A DNA stretch of 32,608 nt from assembly GCA_002310015.1 (NCBI GenBank), contig DBYQ01000061.1, forward strand, positions 1 to 32,608, written 5' to 3'. The DNA comes from Bacteroidales bacterium UBA1182. GTDB lineage: Bacteria; Bacteroidota; Bacteroidia; Bacteroidales; Bacteroidaceae. The position numbers and the translations under genes were made by a program. Under the pieces are notes generated by a model. The model did not search any database and was not told the DNA's origin. It saw nothing but the letters and a program-made list of their open reading frames with translations. Positions 23,801 through 31,684 of this stretch are shown one piece after another. Numbering within the stretch: the first letter of the stretch is position 1; the number at the start of each line of letters is the position of its first letter.

Positions 23801-26693
23801 CGCTTCCGCCGGTGCCGGTTACAATAGAGCCATCTCCAAACACGCAGGTTGCAGTGTTTTCTCCTAAGACCCGCGCGCTACTACTACTCCACTGTGCATA
23901 GAGCGTCACGTTACCTATGTTCATCACACACTGCCCGTCTGTGTATTTGGTTCCGCTGCCATTGGCTTCAGTATTCCATCCTAAAAATATGTATTCTTGT
24001 CTTGTGAACGAGTTTGCGGTCAGGGTCTGTAGCGTGTTCATGGAAACAACCTGCGGGTCTATCGTTCCCTCGCCGCCGTTGGCATTGTAGGTGATGGTGT
24101 AGGTTTCGTTGGTTTCTGACGGAGTATAGGTGAAGGGATTCTGCGTGAAGTTATCTGTCACAACGCCGCCTATGGTTAAGGTGCCTCTGCCCGTACCTAT
24201 GCTATAGGGAGCCCCTGTGCCAGCCGTAGAAGTAACGCTGGTCACTCCGTCAGTAATGGTGATATTGCCGCTAAATGATCCGCCAATTCCCGCTTCTTTA
24301 TTACCGCCCGTGGCAAATATAGTGCCACCCTCGATGGTGATATTTCCACAGCCCCCACCATAGCCATCTGGTCCAATTCCCGGACCATATCCGTTACTGC
24401 TCAAATAGAGTGTGCCGTTGCCTTGTATGGTGAGAGTCTTGTCCTTGGGAATAGAAATGCCAGGATAGCTGCCTAATCCACCCTTTATGTTGTTAGTCGT
24501 TCCGCTGGCCAGGACTATGACGGCATTGCCCTCACAGGTTATGCCCGCCCACATGTGACTTACGTCGTCAGAAATGCCGGTTATGGTAGCGTCGCTGAGC
24601 GTCACAGTCGCTCCGTCCTTGATGATGACGTGCGTGTTGGCGCCGCCCGTGCCGGTGAGTATGTGACCGTTGTAGAGTAAGACGTCGCCCATTTCAGGGG
24701 TTATGGTTACTATGGAGTTGAACGTCCAGTGTGCCGTGTAGGCCCTGTCCCCGTGTGAGCCGTGGCCTATGGTCACGTTCTTGATAGGATCATTCTGTCC
24801 CTCAAAGGTCCAGCCCGCAAAGTCATAGCCTACACGCACAGGCTCGGCAAGCGTGATGGCATCACTCTGGATTGTGTAGGAGGCTGGGTTGCCGCTGCCG
24901 TTCGTGCCGCCGTCCATGTTATAGGTGATGCTGTATGTTATGATTTGCCATTGTGCGTAGAGTGTCACATCGCCCAGGTTTGAGACAGTGGCTCCGTCAG
25001 CATAATGGGTGCCGCTGCCGTCGGGCTCAGTGTTCCAGCCGGTAAATACATAGCCGGTGCGTGTGAATGCGTTAGCCGTCAGGGCTTTAGGCACAATGGC
25101 GATGAAAGTCTGATTGCTCATAGACCCAGTGGCATCAGTAGCATTCTTGTTGAAGCTGACGTCATAGTAGGTATTAGGTACCCACTGCGCATAGAGTGTC
25201 ATGCCGGCTGTTACGGTGATGGTCTCTTCGTTACTATAGCTGGTGCCGCTGCCGTTAGGCGCAGTGTTCCATCCCACGCATGTGTTCTCCGTAAGGCTGA
25301 AGGCGCAAGCGTTCAGCTGCTGAGCTGTAGTAGAGAAGAAAACCTGGTTGGCCATAGTGCCCGTTGCTCCGCCGTCATTCTTTTCAAAATGGACGTAGTT
25401 GATGGTGGTTTCAGAGTTATAGACAAATTTTCTTGCCTTGATGCCATCCACCACAACGCCTCCTATGGTGATAGGGCCGCAGGTGCATTCATATGCTGGA
25501 TTGATGTCGTATCTTTCAGTTTTTACACCAATGCTGCAGTCGGCAGTTGAAGTTTCAGCCGTGATTGTGCCACCCGATATGGTGATGTAGTTGCAATTGC
25601 CACCGTTTGCACTGCCCAGCCCAGGCCCGTAGTAGCTTTTGGCCGTTACGGTGCCACCCGTAATCGTGATGCCTGCACAGGTACTCTGGGTACAACCTAT
25701 GCCAGGCCCTTCACTCCAATTTTCGGCATAGACATTGCCGCCCGTAATGGTAATAGTGCCGCATGAAGATAAAGAGGTTCCGCCTATGGCTGCACCTACT
25801 ACACTATAGGCCGCTATGTTGCCGCCTTCAATAAGAATGTTGCCGTAATTGTATATGCCATAAATCAGTGGGCTACCTATGCCCGCAGCGAAGCAGCTGC
25901 CGCCCGGTTGGGCATTGAGCGAGCCGTTGCCCCTGATGGTGAGCGTAGAGCCTGGAGGACCAACCTGTATGCCCGGAAAAAATGTATCACCGCTCTTTAC
26001 CGCGTTATCCGTCCCTTCGGCCAAGATGATGGTGGCATCACCCATACAGGTTATGCCCGCCCAATCGTGTTTTCTGTCTTCAGTGATAGAGGTTATGTTT
26101 ACACCGCTCAGCGTCACAGTAGCACCAGATGCAATTGATACGTGGGTGTTCGCCCCACCTGTACCAGTAAGTACAGCCCCGTCACCCAGCGTAACTGGAC
26201 CAGATTCTGAAGTAAGAGTCACCGTGACAGTCTGTGGATCCAAGACGGTCACAGGGTAGGGGGCTCTCGTAGTCTCTTCTGTGTTATGCCTGTTATATGC
26301 TACAAATCCTACCCAGTAATTGTCCGCATCAATGGGTATGTCTGCTTCAAATCCGTGGTTGCCCGTAATGCCTTGCAACTGGTTGACGTCAGTCCTCGCT
26401 ATGTTGGTTTTTATTACGTGTCTGTCTGCAAGTTGGCTTAGGTTAGCGTCAGTAAAAATACAGAAAATCACGTCTAAAGAGTAGTCCTGATTATCAGGGT
26501 CATACGCCCAACCTTTTGCATGGATGTAGCCCGCGCCTGCGTAGCACTCATCAATGTACATCACCGGCTTGCTGTCTGCCCACGCCGTTGCCGCCGTCAT
26601 AATAAGCATCAACAGCACCGCTGCTGAGCGCTTGAGCATTAAACCTATATTACCGCACACCGTATTGCTAATGGAACGCTTTGAACTGTACAT
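20835..26693 (-). CDS. Giant secreted beta-helix/InlB-repeat surface protein
   Basis: 1952 residues from ATG 26693, chosen because a TACCTTTG promoter box lies 26 nt upstream; a further upstream in-frame Met (26762) lies before that promoter. A signal peptide ends near ATAWA (about 39). Then: an N-terminal module (about 41-145), Gly/Thr-rich parallel beta-helix segments (about 155-425, 662-850, 940-1185), Listeria-Bacteroides InlB_B repeats ending LYAQW or similar (three at about 430-657, one at 865-936, one at about 1560-1650), two STICLPY/NTLCLPF-type modules (about 1270 and 1690), and a GLUG-like region (about 1370-1500). The end, WFDMQGRPVDGTPTQSGMYF, resembles a type IX-like C-terminal sorting domain. 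Probably a cell-surface or secreted adhesin or glycan-binding protein. Confidence 0.8.
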   Translation of the reverse strand: MYSSKRSISNTVCGNIGLMLKRSAAVLLMLIMTAATAWADSKPVMYIDECYAGAGYIHAKGWAYDPDNQDYSLDVIFCIFTDANLSQLADRHVIKTNIARTDVNQLQGITGNHGFEADIPIDADNYWVGFVAYNRHNTEETTRAPYPVTVLDPQTVTVTLTSESGPVTLGDGAVLTGTGGANTHVSIASGATVTLSGVNITSITEDRKHDWAGITCMGDATIILAEGTDNAVKSGDTFFPGIQVGPPGSTLTIRGNGSLNAQPGGSCFAAGIGSPLIYGIYNYGNILIEGGNIAAYSVVGAAIGGTSLSSCGTITITGGNVYAENWSEGPGIGCTQSTCAGITITGGTVTAKSYYGPGLGSANGGNCNYITISGGTITAETSTADCSIGVKTERYDINPAYECTCGPITIGGVVVDGIKARKFVYNSETTINYVHFEKNDGGATGTMANQVFFSTTAQQLNACAFSLTENTCVGWNTAPNGSGTSYSNEETITVTAGMTLYAQWVPNTYYDVSFNKNATDATGSMSNQTFIAIVPKALTANAFTRTGYVFTGWNTEPDGSGTHYADGATVSNLGDVTLYAQWQIITYSITYNMDGGTNGSGNPASYTIQSDAITLAEPVRVGYDFAGWTFEGQNDPIKNVTIGHGSHGDRAYTAHWTFNSIVTITPEMGDVLLYNGHILTGTGGANTHVIIKDGATVTLSDATITGISDDVSHMWAGITCEGNAVIVLASGTTNNIKGGLGSYPGISIPKDKTLTIQGNGTLYLSSNGYGPGIGPDGYGGGCGNITIEGGTIFATGGNKEAGIGGSFSGNITITDGVTSVTSTAGTGAPYSIGTGRGTLTIGGVVTDNFTQNPFTYTPSETNETYTITYNANGGEGTIDPQVVSMNTLQTLTANSFTRQEYIFLGWNTEANGSGTKYTDGQCVMNIGNVTLYAQWSSSSARVLGENTATCVFGDGSIVTGTGGSDTHISIAAGATVTLSNVDITNIPNDSRHTWAGISCKGDATIILDGYNVVMGGHQSAGIYIPTGYTLTIQGDGILTATGGSGRSAGIGSNKDTGCGNIVIEGGTITATGKINAAGIGSVYKNTCGDITITGGTVTASGGNTAAGIGSGQYGTCGNITIAGGTVTSTGGNFGAGIGCGQDGTCGDISILGGTVTSTPGSYAAGIGCGGDGKCGKITITGDMTRVIATKIDRYVDIIGSSSTGSKCGAVTIDPSLIDVTSDDDLTLNIYPGLMLHNTDDNTSAIAAADDGATHDILLRGHTLYKDSYWNTLCLPFSIDNTGGTPLEGAIIKELDVTTSSLTDGLLTLNFKDATGIVAGKPYIVKWTLTEADFTVTTDAEWETLASNVNNGTEEYSGKLVRLGADINVSTMVGTSEHPFQGTFDGDGHTLTLSLSDTENQGTAPFRYISDATIMNVKTTGTVTGNLHCAGLVGFAKGGTNIIKNCNVAASVICSGGDHSHCGGIVGHSLSSDITISDCLFSGSISGATTATGIIHGWSDQGTLTILNCYANGSYSDGSIDLIEGDGTYKVYNCYKNASIGISGKRTYATGDALVALLGSGWKNDGGNVVPKKYVEKINNPVFLNVTFDANAETSVNYGVGQFVGTYSPLASTSGMLLDDHNPDNGAFCAALSITSEPTLEGYTFGGWYTDIRYTVPVSSIPFADDGTVRLYAKWTRNTVVLTALNSGSSVAELESNWAGKTVDVSFTRTFTQDVASTICLPYPMTEIPSGGSVYEFVDVQKEAGVWVATMRDATPGNSGNEVTETVAGKPYLFMPSSTGEVTFTGTVEVPDNVTAGTSTSSANDGTWTFRGTYRRLAYKADGSADLDGSVFGFASATKKVDGKDVNAGEFVKAKDGAGVPAFRAYLTYDGTNNVFRAPMRGGADDTSPDIPDRITVRLLGKGGIVTAVGTMDTSTGDVKIEQWFDMQGRPVDGTPTQSGMYFNNIGSKIMIQ

Positions 26694-26718
26694 GATTAAG
26701 GACCATTTTAAAATTGTG

Positions 26719-26726
26719 CAAAGGTA
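26719..26726 (-). promoter_or_regulatory. -7 box of the giant surface-protein gene
   Basis: TACCTTTG on the minus strand is an exact TAnnTTTG match, 26 nt upstream of ATG 26693. No clear TTTG occurs 19-21 nt further upstream, where a half copy of the type B repeat lies instead. It decides the start choice for the gene. Confidence 0.5.
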
Positions 26727-26732
26727 TAAAAA

Positions 26733-26746
26733 ATACCATTGGGGAC
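26733..26746. repeat. Half copy of the type B repeat
   Basis: ATACCATTGGGGAC matches one arm of the element at 27457-27499 exactly over 14 nt; the other arm is missing. It sits between the TSCPD gene stop and the surface-protein promoter. Confidence 0.45.
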
Positions 26747-26758
26747 TATATTTAAGAT

Positions 26759-27013
26759 TCAACTTAGTTTGAGTTGCTCCAGGGCGCGGCAGAGTTGGTC
26801 GGGGCAGGAGGTGCCTTTGCCTCCGCAGTCTATGCCGTTAAGGCGGGCTATTACATCGTCTATCTTCTGGCCGGCTACTAGGCGGCTTATTCCCTGTAGG
26901 TTGCCGTTGCATCCGCCTAGGAATGCTACCTGCTGGATTACGTCGTCATCACTGGCCACTACGTCTATCAGTAGTGAGCAGGTTCCTTTTGTTCTATATT
27001 GTATGTGTTTCAT
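26759..27013 (-). CDS. TSCPD-domain protein (TIGR03905-like)
   Basis: 84 residues. The C-terminal GTSCPDQLCRAL gives the TSCPD motif, and the body (FLGGCNGNLQGISRLVAGQKIDDVIARLNGIDCGGKGTSCPDQL) matches the stand-alone family that resembles the C-terminal zinc-binding-type segment of some adenosylcobalamin ribonucleotide reductases. Function of the small proteins is not established; the conserved Cys residues suggest metal binding. It starts 1 bp after the stop of the exported protein upstream, so the two are co-transcribed. Confidence 0.8.
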   Translation of the reverse strand: MKHIQYRTKGTCSLLIDVVASDDDVIQQVAFLGGCNGNLQGISRLVAGQKIDDVIARLNGIDCGGKGTSCPDQLCRALEQLKLS

Positions 27014-27014
27014 A

Positions 27015-27425
27015 TTATCTGCTACCGTTTATGTTCAGATTGTAATCGGTCTTGAGCCCACTCTTGCTGGGGATAACCATTCCCAGGATGCCTGTAGTTA
27101 CCCTGGTGGTTCCATGGGTATCATCCTCAAAGCATCCGATGCTGAAAAGGCCGTAGTTCTTTACTACAAGAACCTTACGGATGGCAGGTCTGATCTGATC
27201 TATCAGTGATTCCTCCAACTTTGATAACACCTGTTTGCCTTTATCGGGCATACTGTTGTTATGCTGTTTCTCATAATCTTTGACCAGGTTGTCGGCCTGC
27301 TTGTGCAGCTCTTTGCTCATATACCCGATTATCGCGTCAGTGTGACGCTGCTTGCCGGGACATGTGGCGGCAAGAATTCCCGCCGCCGCAACTGTAATCA
27401 ATACTATCTTCCAGATCTTCTTCAT
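27015..27425 (-). CDS. Small exported protein (DUF4359-like)
   Basis: 136 residues from ATG 27425; the signal-type N-terminus MKKIWKIVLITVAAAGILAAT is followed by CPGKQRHTDAI. A longer in-frame start (27470) lies in the repeat element and adds no signal-peptide features. The region GLFSIGCFEDDTHGTTRVTTGILGMVI near the C-terminus fits the small DUF4359 family, of unknown function. It is followed at 1 bp by the TSCPD gene. The upstream TATATTCGCAAAAAC stretch is a weak -7 candidate similar to that of the lipoprotein at 12294. Confidence 0.6.
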   Translation of the reverse strand: MKKIWKIVLITVAAAGILAATCPGKQRHTDAIIGYMSKELHKQADNLVKDYEKQHNNSMPDKGKQVLSKLEESLIDQIRPAIRKVLVVKNYGLFSIGCFEDDTHGTTRVTTGILGMVIPSKSGLKTDYNLNINGSR

Positions 27426-27456
27426 GATGGAAAAGGTTGTTTTTGCGAATATACTC

Positions 27457-27499
27457 AAAAAATGTACCAAAGGGGTCTGTCCCCAATGGTATCATTTTT
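27457..27499. repeat. Type B palindromic repeat containing the GH16 stop codon
   Basis: The core is ACCAAAGGGG-TCTGT-CCCCAATGGT with outer AAAAATG/CATTTTT arms. The GH16 TGA (27492-27494) lies in the outer arm, and the start of the next leftward gene is about 32 nt away. It may terminate GH16 transcription or form a structured intercistronic region. Confidence 0.75.
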
Positions 27500-28307
27500 G
27501 GTAGACGCGGACGTAGTCTACTTCCATGGTGACGGGTAGGGCGCTCTCATCAACGCCTTCCTGACCGCCCCAGTCACCGCCCCAAGCCAGGTTCAGGATG
27601 ATGTGGAAGGGGTAGTGGAAGGGCCATTGGTCATGACTGTCACCCAAGACGGATTTTTCTAGGTGCAGCTGCTCTTTGCCGTCCACGTAGGTGATAATCT
27701 CATCCTCAGTCCAAAGCAGGGCGTAGATGTGAAAATCACCCTCGGCCTTCTTGATAGTCATGGCGTGGGTCTTGTGGGTGCCCTTGGTGTGGTTGTAATC
27801 CTGGGTGTGGATGGACGATGAGACCTCATTGGGTACAAAGCCTACTTCTTCCATGATGTCTATCTCACCGCAGCGGGGCCAGCCGTTGTTGGGCATGCGG
27901 TTGGCGGCGGGCATCATCCAGAAGGCGGGCCAGGTGCCTTTGCCTTCCGGTAGTTTGATGCGGGCCTCAAAATATCCGTTCTGCCAACCGGTGCGTGCGT
28001 TTCCGTTCAGGCGACCGGAATAGACTTTGCCATCCTCCTTGAAGCAGTTTATGCGCAGGGTTCCGTCCTTGACCTCAGTTACCGGAGTGCCGGCGGGGGT
28101 GACGTGATTGACGTAGTTCTGGAGTTCGTGGTTGACCATTCCCTGACGCATTACCACGTGGGTCCATTTGGCGGCATCGGGCTCGGTGCCCTCGTTAAAC
28201 TCGTCCTGCCATACAAGTTCGTAACCCTTGGGTACGTAGCTTCTGGTGCATTGGGTTAACACCAATGGAAGACATACTATTGTTGTTAATAAAAAGATCT
28301 TTTTCAT
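27492..28307 (-). CDS. GH16 family glycoside hydrolase, lipoprotein
   Basis: 271 residues from ATG 28307 (MKKIFLLTTIVCLPLVLTQC, probable lipidated Cys20). The GH16 active site is intact: GEIDIMEEVG with Glu148, Asp150 and Glu153 (ExDxxE). Other family landmarks are YELVWQDEFN (about 29-38), GYFEARIKLPEGKGTWPAFWMMP (111-133) and the final VDYVRVYQ. Family members cut beta-1,3/1,4-glucans (laminarin, lichenan) or marine galactans; the WPAFWMMP and EIDIMEEVG context is typical of laminarinase-type beta-glucanases, but the substrate cannot be fixed. No SusC/SusD pair is nearby, so it is not part of a visible polysaccharide-utilisation locus. Its stop lies in a repeat. Confidence 0.85.
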   Translation of the reverse strand: MKKIFLLTTIVCLPLVLTQCTRSYVPKGYELVWQDEFNEGTEPDAAKWTHVVMRQGMVNHELQNYVNHVTPAGTPVTEVKDGTLRINCFKEDGKVYSGRLNGNARTGWQNGYFEARIKLPEGKGTWPAFWMMPAANRMPNNGWPRCGEIDIMEEVGFVPNEVSSSIHTQDYNHTKGTHKTHAMTIKKAEGDFHIYALLWTEDEIITYVDGKEQLHLEKSVLGDSHDQWPFHYPFHIILNLAWGGDWGGQEGVDESALPVTMEVDYVRVYQK

Positions 28308-28322
28308 ATCGTTTGTTTTTGG

Positions 28323-28396
28323 TGGCACAATAGGGACAGTCCCCTTTGGACCGTTTTTTCAAAATGGCCCAAAGGGGACTGTCCCTATTGTGTCAT
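28323..28396. repeat. Long inverted pair of type A repeats at the end of addA
   Basis: The left arm, TGGCACAATAGGGACAGTCC onward (28323-28355), and the right arm (28363-28396) are near-perfect reverse complements with about three transitions. Together they form a stem of about 33 bp with a loop of a few bases. The addA stop (TGA, 28359-28361) lies at the loop, so the last 12 residues of AddA come from this repeat. The GH16 start is 16 bp beyond the left arm. Confidence 0.8.
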
Positions 28397-31300
28397 TGTA
28401 AACGTACCAAATGTAGCCTTCCACCTGAGTGTACCCCATCTTGCGCAGAAGGTCCATGTACTCCTGTACCTGATGAATGTATTCTTCTTTCTCGCGGCCG
28501 AACTTGAAATCCACTATGACGGCGCGGCCATCGGGCTTTATCATTACGCGGTCGGGGCGGCGGGTCTGTAGTATGCCTCCGTCACGGTAGATGATTGATG
28601 TCTCGTTAAAGAGGGTGTAGGAGCCGTCAAACCAGGATTGTACGCCCGATGCCTCAATGTGGCGGTGTATCATCTTGCGGATATCATCGGCCTTGCGGGT
28701 GGTCTCTATCAGACCTTGGCTTAACATGCTGTCAATCTGCGGATCTATGTCGGCCTCTGTGCGGATAGTGGCGAATATGCTGTGCATCAGACGGCCGGTC
28801 TCAATGTACTCCTCCTGCCGGTCTTCGGGGTCATCGGTAGAGTGGACAAAACGGGTGGATTCTCCCGATTGGCGGAAGCGGGCGTTTATGGGGTAGGAGT
28901 GCAGGCTCAGTTCCTGTGGGGTGGGCTTGCAGTCAAACGGGTTGTCATCTGAGACGTTTGCCTTTTCTGTATGAGGCAATATCTGCCCGTTCTCATAAAT
29001 GTAAGATTCTTTCTCATCAGGCTGGCAACCGAATTCTGATGACAGGGCATAGATGAGAGTGTCTGCAATGGATGTTCCCTTGGTCTTTGAGCTGAGCACA
29101 ATGAGGTTGCTTACGGCGCGGGTCAAGGCCACGTAAAGCAGGTTGAGGTTATCAACGGTCTGCAATCCTGCTTCCTGCCGGTATTCTGCATTGAAGTCAG
29201 AGTTCTTGAGTTTCTGGCTGAAGCCTACTGGCAAGAGGGGTATGGTGCTGAACGGTTCCGTTTGAGGGTTAACCCATATGCGCTCGTCCTTGAAACCGCT
29301 CTGGTACTCAATGACATTCCAGTTGCAGTAGGGCACTATGACGGTGTGGAACTCCAGGCCTTTTGACTTGTGGATGGTGAGCAGGCGTATGCCGTTGGCA
29401 TCAGTTGCGGGGATGGAGTTTGTGCAGAGCTTCTCATCCCACTCCGTCAGGAAGGCCGATGGCTCGCTGGGATTATGGCTCAACCACTGGCAAAGTGTAT
29501 CAAAAAAAGACATAACATACTGCTCCTGCCCGGTTATGCGGTCAAGTTCCAGTATGGTGTACAGTTTCTCAGTGAGTTCATATAAAGGCAGGCGTCTCAA
29601 TGACTCCAGGCTACCGATGAAGGCGGCGGGTAGGCAGTTCTCAAGGCCTTGCGCCATGAGCCGGTCAAAGGGTTCTCCTGATTTGGTGATGTTGCACTCA
29701 CGCTCCCATACCAATTGTGCCAACGCTATGCGGTCAGTGCTGTCAGTGAGCCATTTAAGCGCGTTGATGAGTATCCTTACTGATGCCGATGAGCCTAACT
29801 GGAACGCCTCACTTGAGATCATCTTGTAGTCCGGGCGGTTTGCGGCAAACCACTCGGCGATATCGGTTATATGGCGGCCTTTGCGGCAGAGTATGGCTAT
29901 GTCTGTCTGTCTTACTCCGGCGGCGGTCAGACGGTCTAACTGCTCTTCAATCTGTAAGAAAATCTTATCGGCGGAGTCAGCGCTTTTATCGGTCTTTGTA
30001 TCTATGCGGATGTACACGTAGCCTTTGTCATCGGCCTTGGAACTACGCTGCTCAACGGTGCTGTATGCCTGGCTTAGGGCGGGGTAGTCAGTGCCGGTCT
30101 CGGCGTTGTAGTTCATGGCGAGCATCTCAACGGCCTTGGGGAACAGCCTGTTGTTGAAGTCTATGATGTTACGTTGGCTGCGGAAATTGCTCTCCATAGC
30201 TATCACCTGTGGGTTATAGGTGGCAAGCTTCTCTTCCATGATGGAGTTGAGTATGTTCCAGTCACTGTTGCGCCAGCGGTAGATGGATTGCTTGACATCG
30301 CCTACCACAAGGCAGTCCTTGCCGTTGGCCAGGCACTCCCACAGCAGCAGGTAGAGGTTGCCCCATTGCAGGCGTGAGGTGTCCTGGAACTCATCTATCA
30401 TGAGGTGCTCAATGAAGCTGCCGGTCTTTTCATATACGAATGATGTGTCGCTGCCTGATAACTTGCTGAGCAGCTGGGGCGTATCGGCCAGTATGAAACG
30501 GCTCTGCTCCTGGCTTTGGCGGTCAATCTCAGCACGTATGCCCAGCAGCAGGCTCAACTCATGAACGTATTGCAGGGCGGCATCATAAGTGTTCTTTAGC
30601 CGGGTGTATTCAGCGTGCAGTTCCTCTACCTGCTCAAAGCGTGGTGCCAGCTGTTCTTCAGCAAAAGTTGAATACCCCGGGTTGTCCTCAAGGTCTTTCT
30701 TGCGGAAGAAGCTGTCAGGATACTGGATGCATTTGGAGAACGTGGCGCCCAGGTCTGAGTCAAGGATTGTGGCGTTGATTATTTTTACCACCACCTTGCC
30801 GGGGTATGAGGAGAGGCCTTCAATGCCTAATCCTTCATTGGAAAGCGCTAATTCAATCTCTGCTCCTATGGTCTTTACCTTCTCAATTAAAGCGGGCAGG
30901 ACGGAGTCACGTGCAGCGGTTAGGTTCTGCTTGTAGTCCGATATGGCATCGGGCTGGGAGAGAATCTGGCGGAGTTCATCGCCACGCTCCATAAATATCT
31001 CGCGGAACAGCTCCTGGGCGAATTTCTTGAGCGTGATGTCAATTGACCAGTTCTTGTCATTGTCAATATTGTTCTCAACGAACTCCATCACGTTGCGCTT
31101 ATCATTTGAGCCCTGTTCTATGCCAGCCAGGAATGAATCTACGGCCTCATCGATGACCAGGTCCGTATCCAGCTCAAGGGAGAGGTTTGCACCTATGTTC
31201 AGCTCACGGGCCAGGCTGCGCAGTACGGTCTGAAAGAAGCTGTCAATGGTCTCCACGCGGAATCGGCCGTAATCCTGGAGTATCATGTCAAGTGCCAGCA

Positions 31301-31580
31301 GGGCGTTGTGGCGTATGGTCTGCTCATTATATGCAACGGCCTTCTTGACCTCTGCATAATAATTTGCAGAACCGGGCAGGTTGTAGCCGATGCCGTAGAG
31401 CTGCGAGAGGATGCGCTGTTTCATCTCAGCCGTGGCCTTGTTGGTAAAAGTTACCGCCAGGATATGACGGTAGCTCTCAGGCTCGCGGATGAGCATGGTG
31501 ATATATTGTACGGCCAGACGGAAAGTTTTGCCTGATCCGGCCGATGCTTTATACACAGTAAAGTGCGATTTGTTATCCAT
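28359..31580 (-). CDS. addA: AddA-type helicase-nuclease (UvrD family)
   Basis: 1073 residues. UvrD/SF1A helicase motifs: Walker A ASAGSGKT (12-19), AVTFTNKATAEMKQRI (motif Ia, about 43-58), Walker B LMIDEFQDTS, GDVKQSIYRWR (motif III) and LLYVALTRA (motif VI). The C-terminal PD-(D/E)XK nuclease has Asp1010 (RPDRV), Asp1024-Phe-Lys1026 (VDFKFG) and Gln1037...Tyr1041. It pairs with AddB (9367-12258) for double-strand break resection. The last 12 residues (NDTIGTVPFGPF) are encoded by a palindromic repeat and are unlikely to be ancestral, but the nuclease core is intact. It diverges from panB with about 100 bp between starts. Confidence 0.85.
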   Translation of the reverse strand: MDNKSHFTVYKASAGSGKTFRLAVQYITMLIREPESYRHILAVTFTNKATAEMKQRILSQLYGIGYNLPGSANYYAEVKKAVAYNEQTIRHNALLALDMILQDYGRFRVETIDSFFQTVLRSLARELNIGANLSLELDTDLVIDEAVDSFLAGIEQGSNDKRNVMEFVENNIDNDKNWSIDITLKKFAQELFREIFMERGDELRQILSQPDAISDYKQNLTAARDSVLPALIEKVKTIGAEIELALSNEGLGIEGLSSYPGKVVVKIINATILDSDLGATFSKCIQYPDSFFRKKDLEDNPGYSTFAEEQLAPRFEQVEELHAEYTRLKNTYDAALQYVHELSLLLGIRAEIDRQSQEQSRFILADTPQLLSKLSGSDTSFVYEKTGSFIEHLMIDEFQDTSRLQWGNLYLLLWECLANGKDCLVVGDVKQSIYRWRNSDWNILNSIMEEKLATYNPQVIAMESNFRSQRNIIDFNNRLFPKAVEMLAMNYNAETGTDYPALSQAYSTVEQRSSKADDKGYVYIRIDTKTDKSADSADKIFLQIEEQLDRLTAAGVRQTDIAILCRKGRHITDIAEWFAANRPDYKMISSEAFQLGSSASVRILINALKWLTDSTDRIALAQLVWERECNITKSGEPFDRLMAQGLENCLPAAFIGSLESLRRLPLYELTEKLYTILELDRITGQEQYVMSFFDTLCQWLSHNPSEPSAFLTEWDEKLCTNSIPATDANGIRLLTIHKSKGLEFHTVIVPYCNWNVIEYQSGFKDERIWVNPQTEPFSTIPLLPVGFSQKLKNSDFNAEYRQEAGLQTVDNLNLLYVALTRAVSNLIVLSSKTKGTSIADTLIYALSSEFGCQPDEKESYIYENGQILPHTEKANVSDDNPFDCKPTPQELSLHSYPINARFRQSGESTRFVHSTDDPEDRQEEYIETGRLMHSIFATIRTEADIDPQIDSMLSQGLIETTRKADDIRKMIHRHIEASGVQSWFDGSYTLFNETSIIYRDGGILQTRRPDRVMIKPDGRAVIVDFKFGREKEEYIHQVQEYMDLLRKMGYTQVEGYIWYVYNDTIGTVPFGPF

Positions 31581-31628
31581 TTGGAGTATAAACTACCCAA
31601 AAATAGTAAATCCCTTTCAGAAAAGCAT

Positions 31629-31636
31629 TATCTTCG
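31629..31636 (+). promoter_or_regulatory. Possible -7 box of panB
   Basis: TATCTTCG matches TAnnTTTG with one mismatch, 48 nt before the panB start. No good -33 TTTG is seen at the right distance. It is the best candidate in the divergent addA-panB gap. Confidence 0.35.
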
Positions 31637-31684
31637 CGGTCCAATTATAAATACTTCGGTTAGTAAAAATTATTTCAGACTATT

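Noticed and set aside
22180..26259. Several long plus-strand frames (for example 22180-22893, 25005-25550, 25879-26259)
   Set aside because: They are opposite-strand shadows of the repetitive surface-protein gene, with low-complexity P/V/M/A composition.
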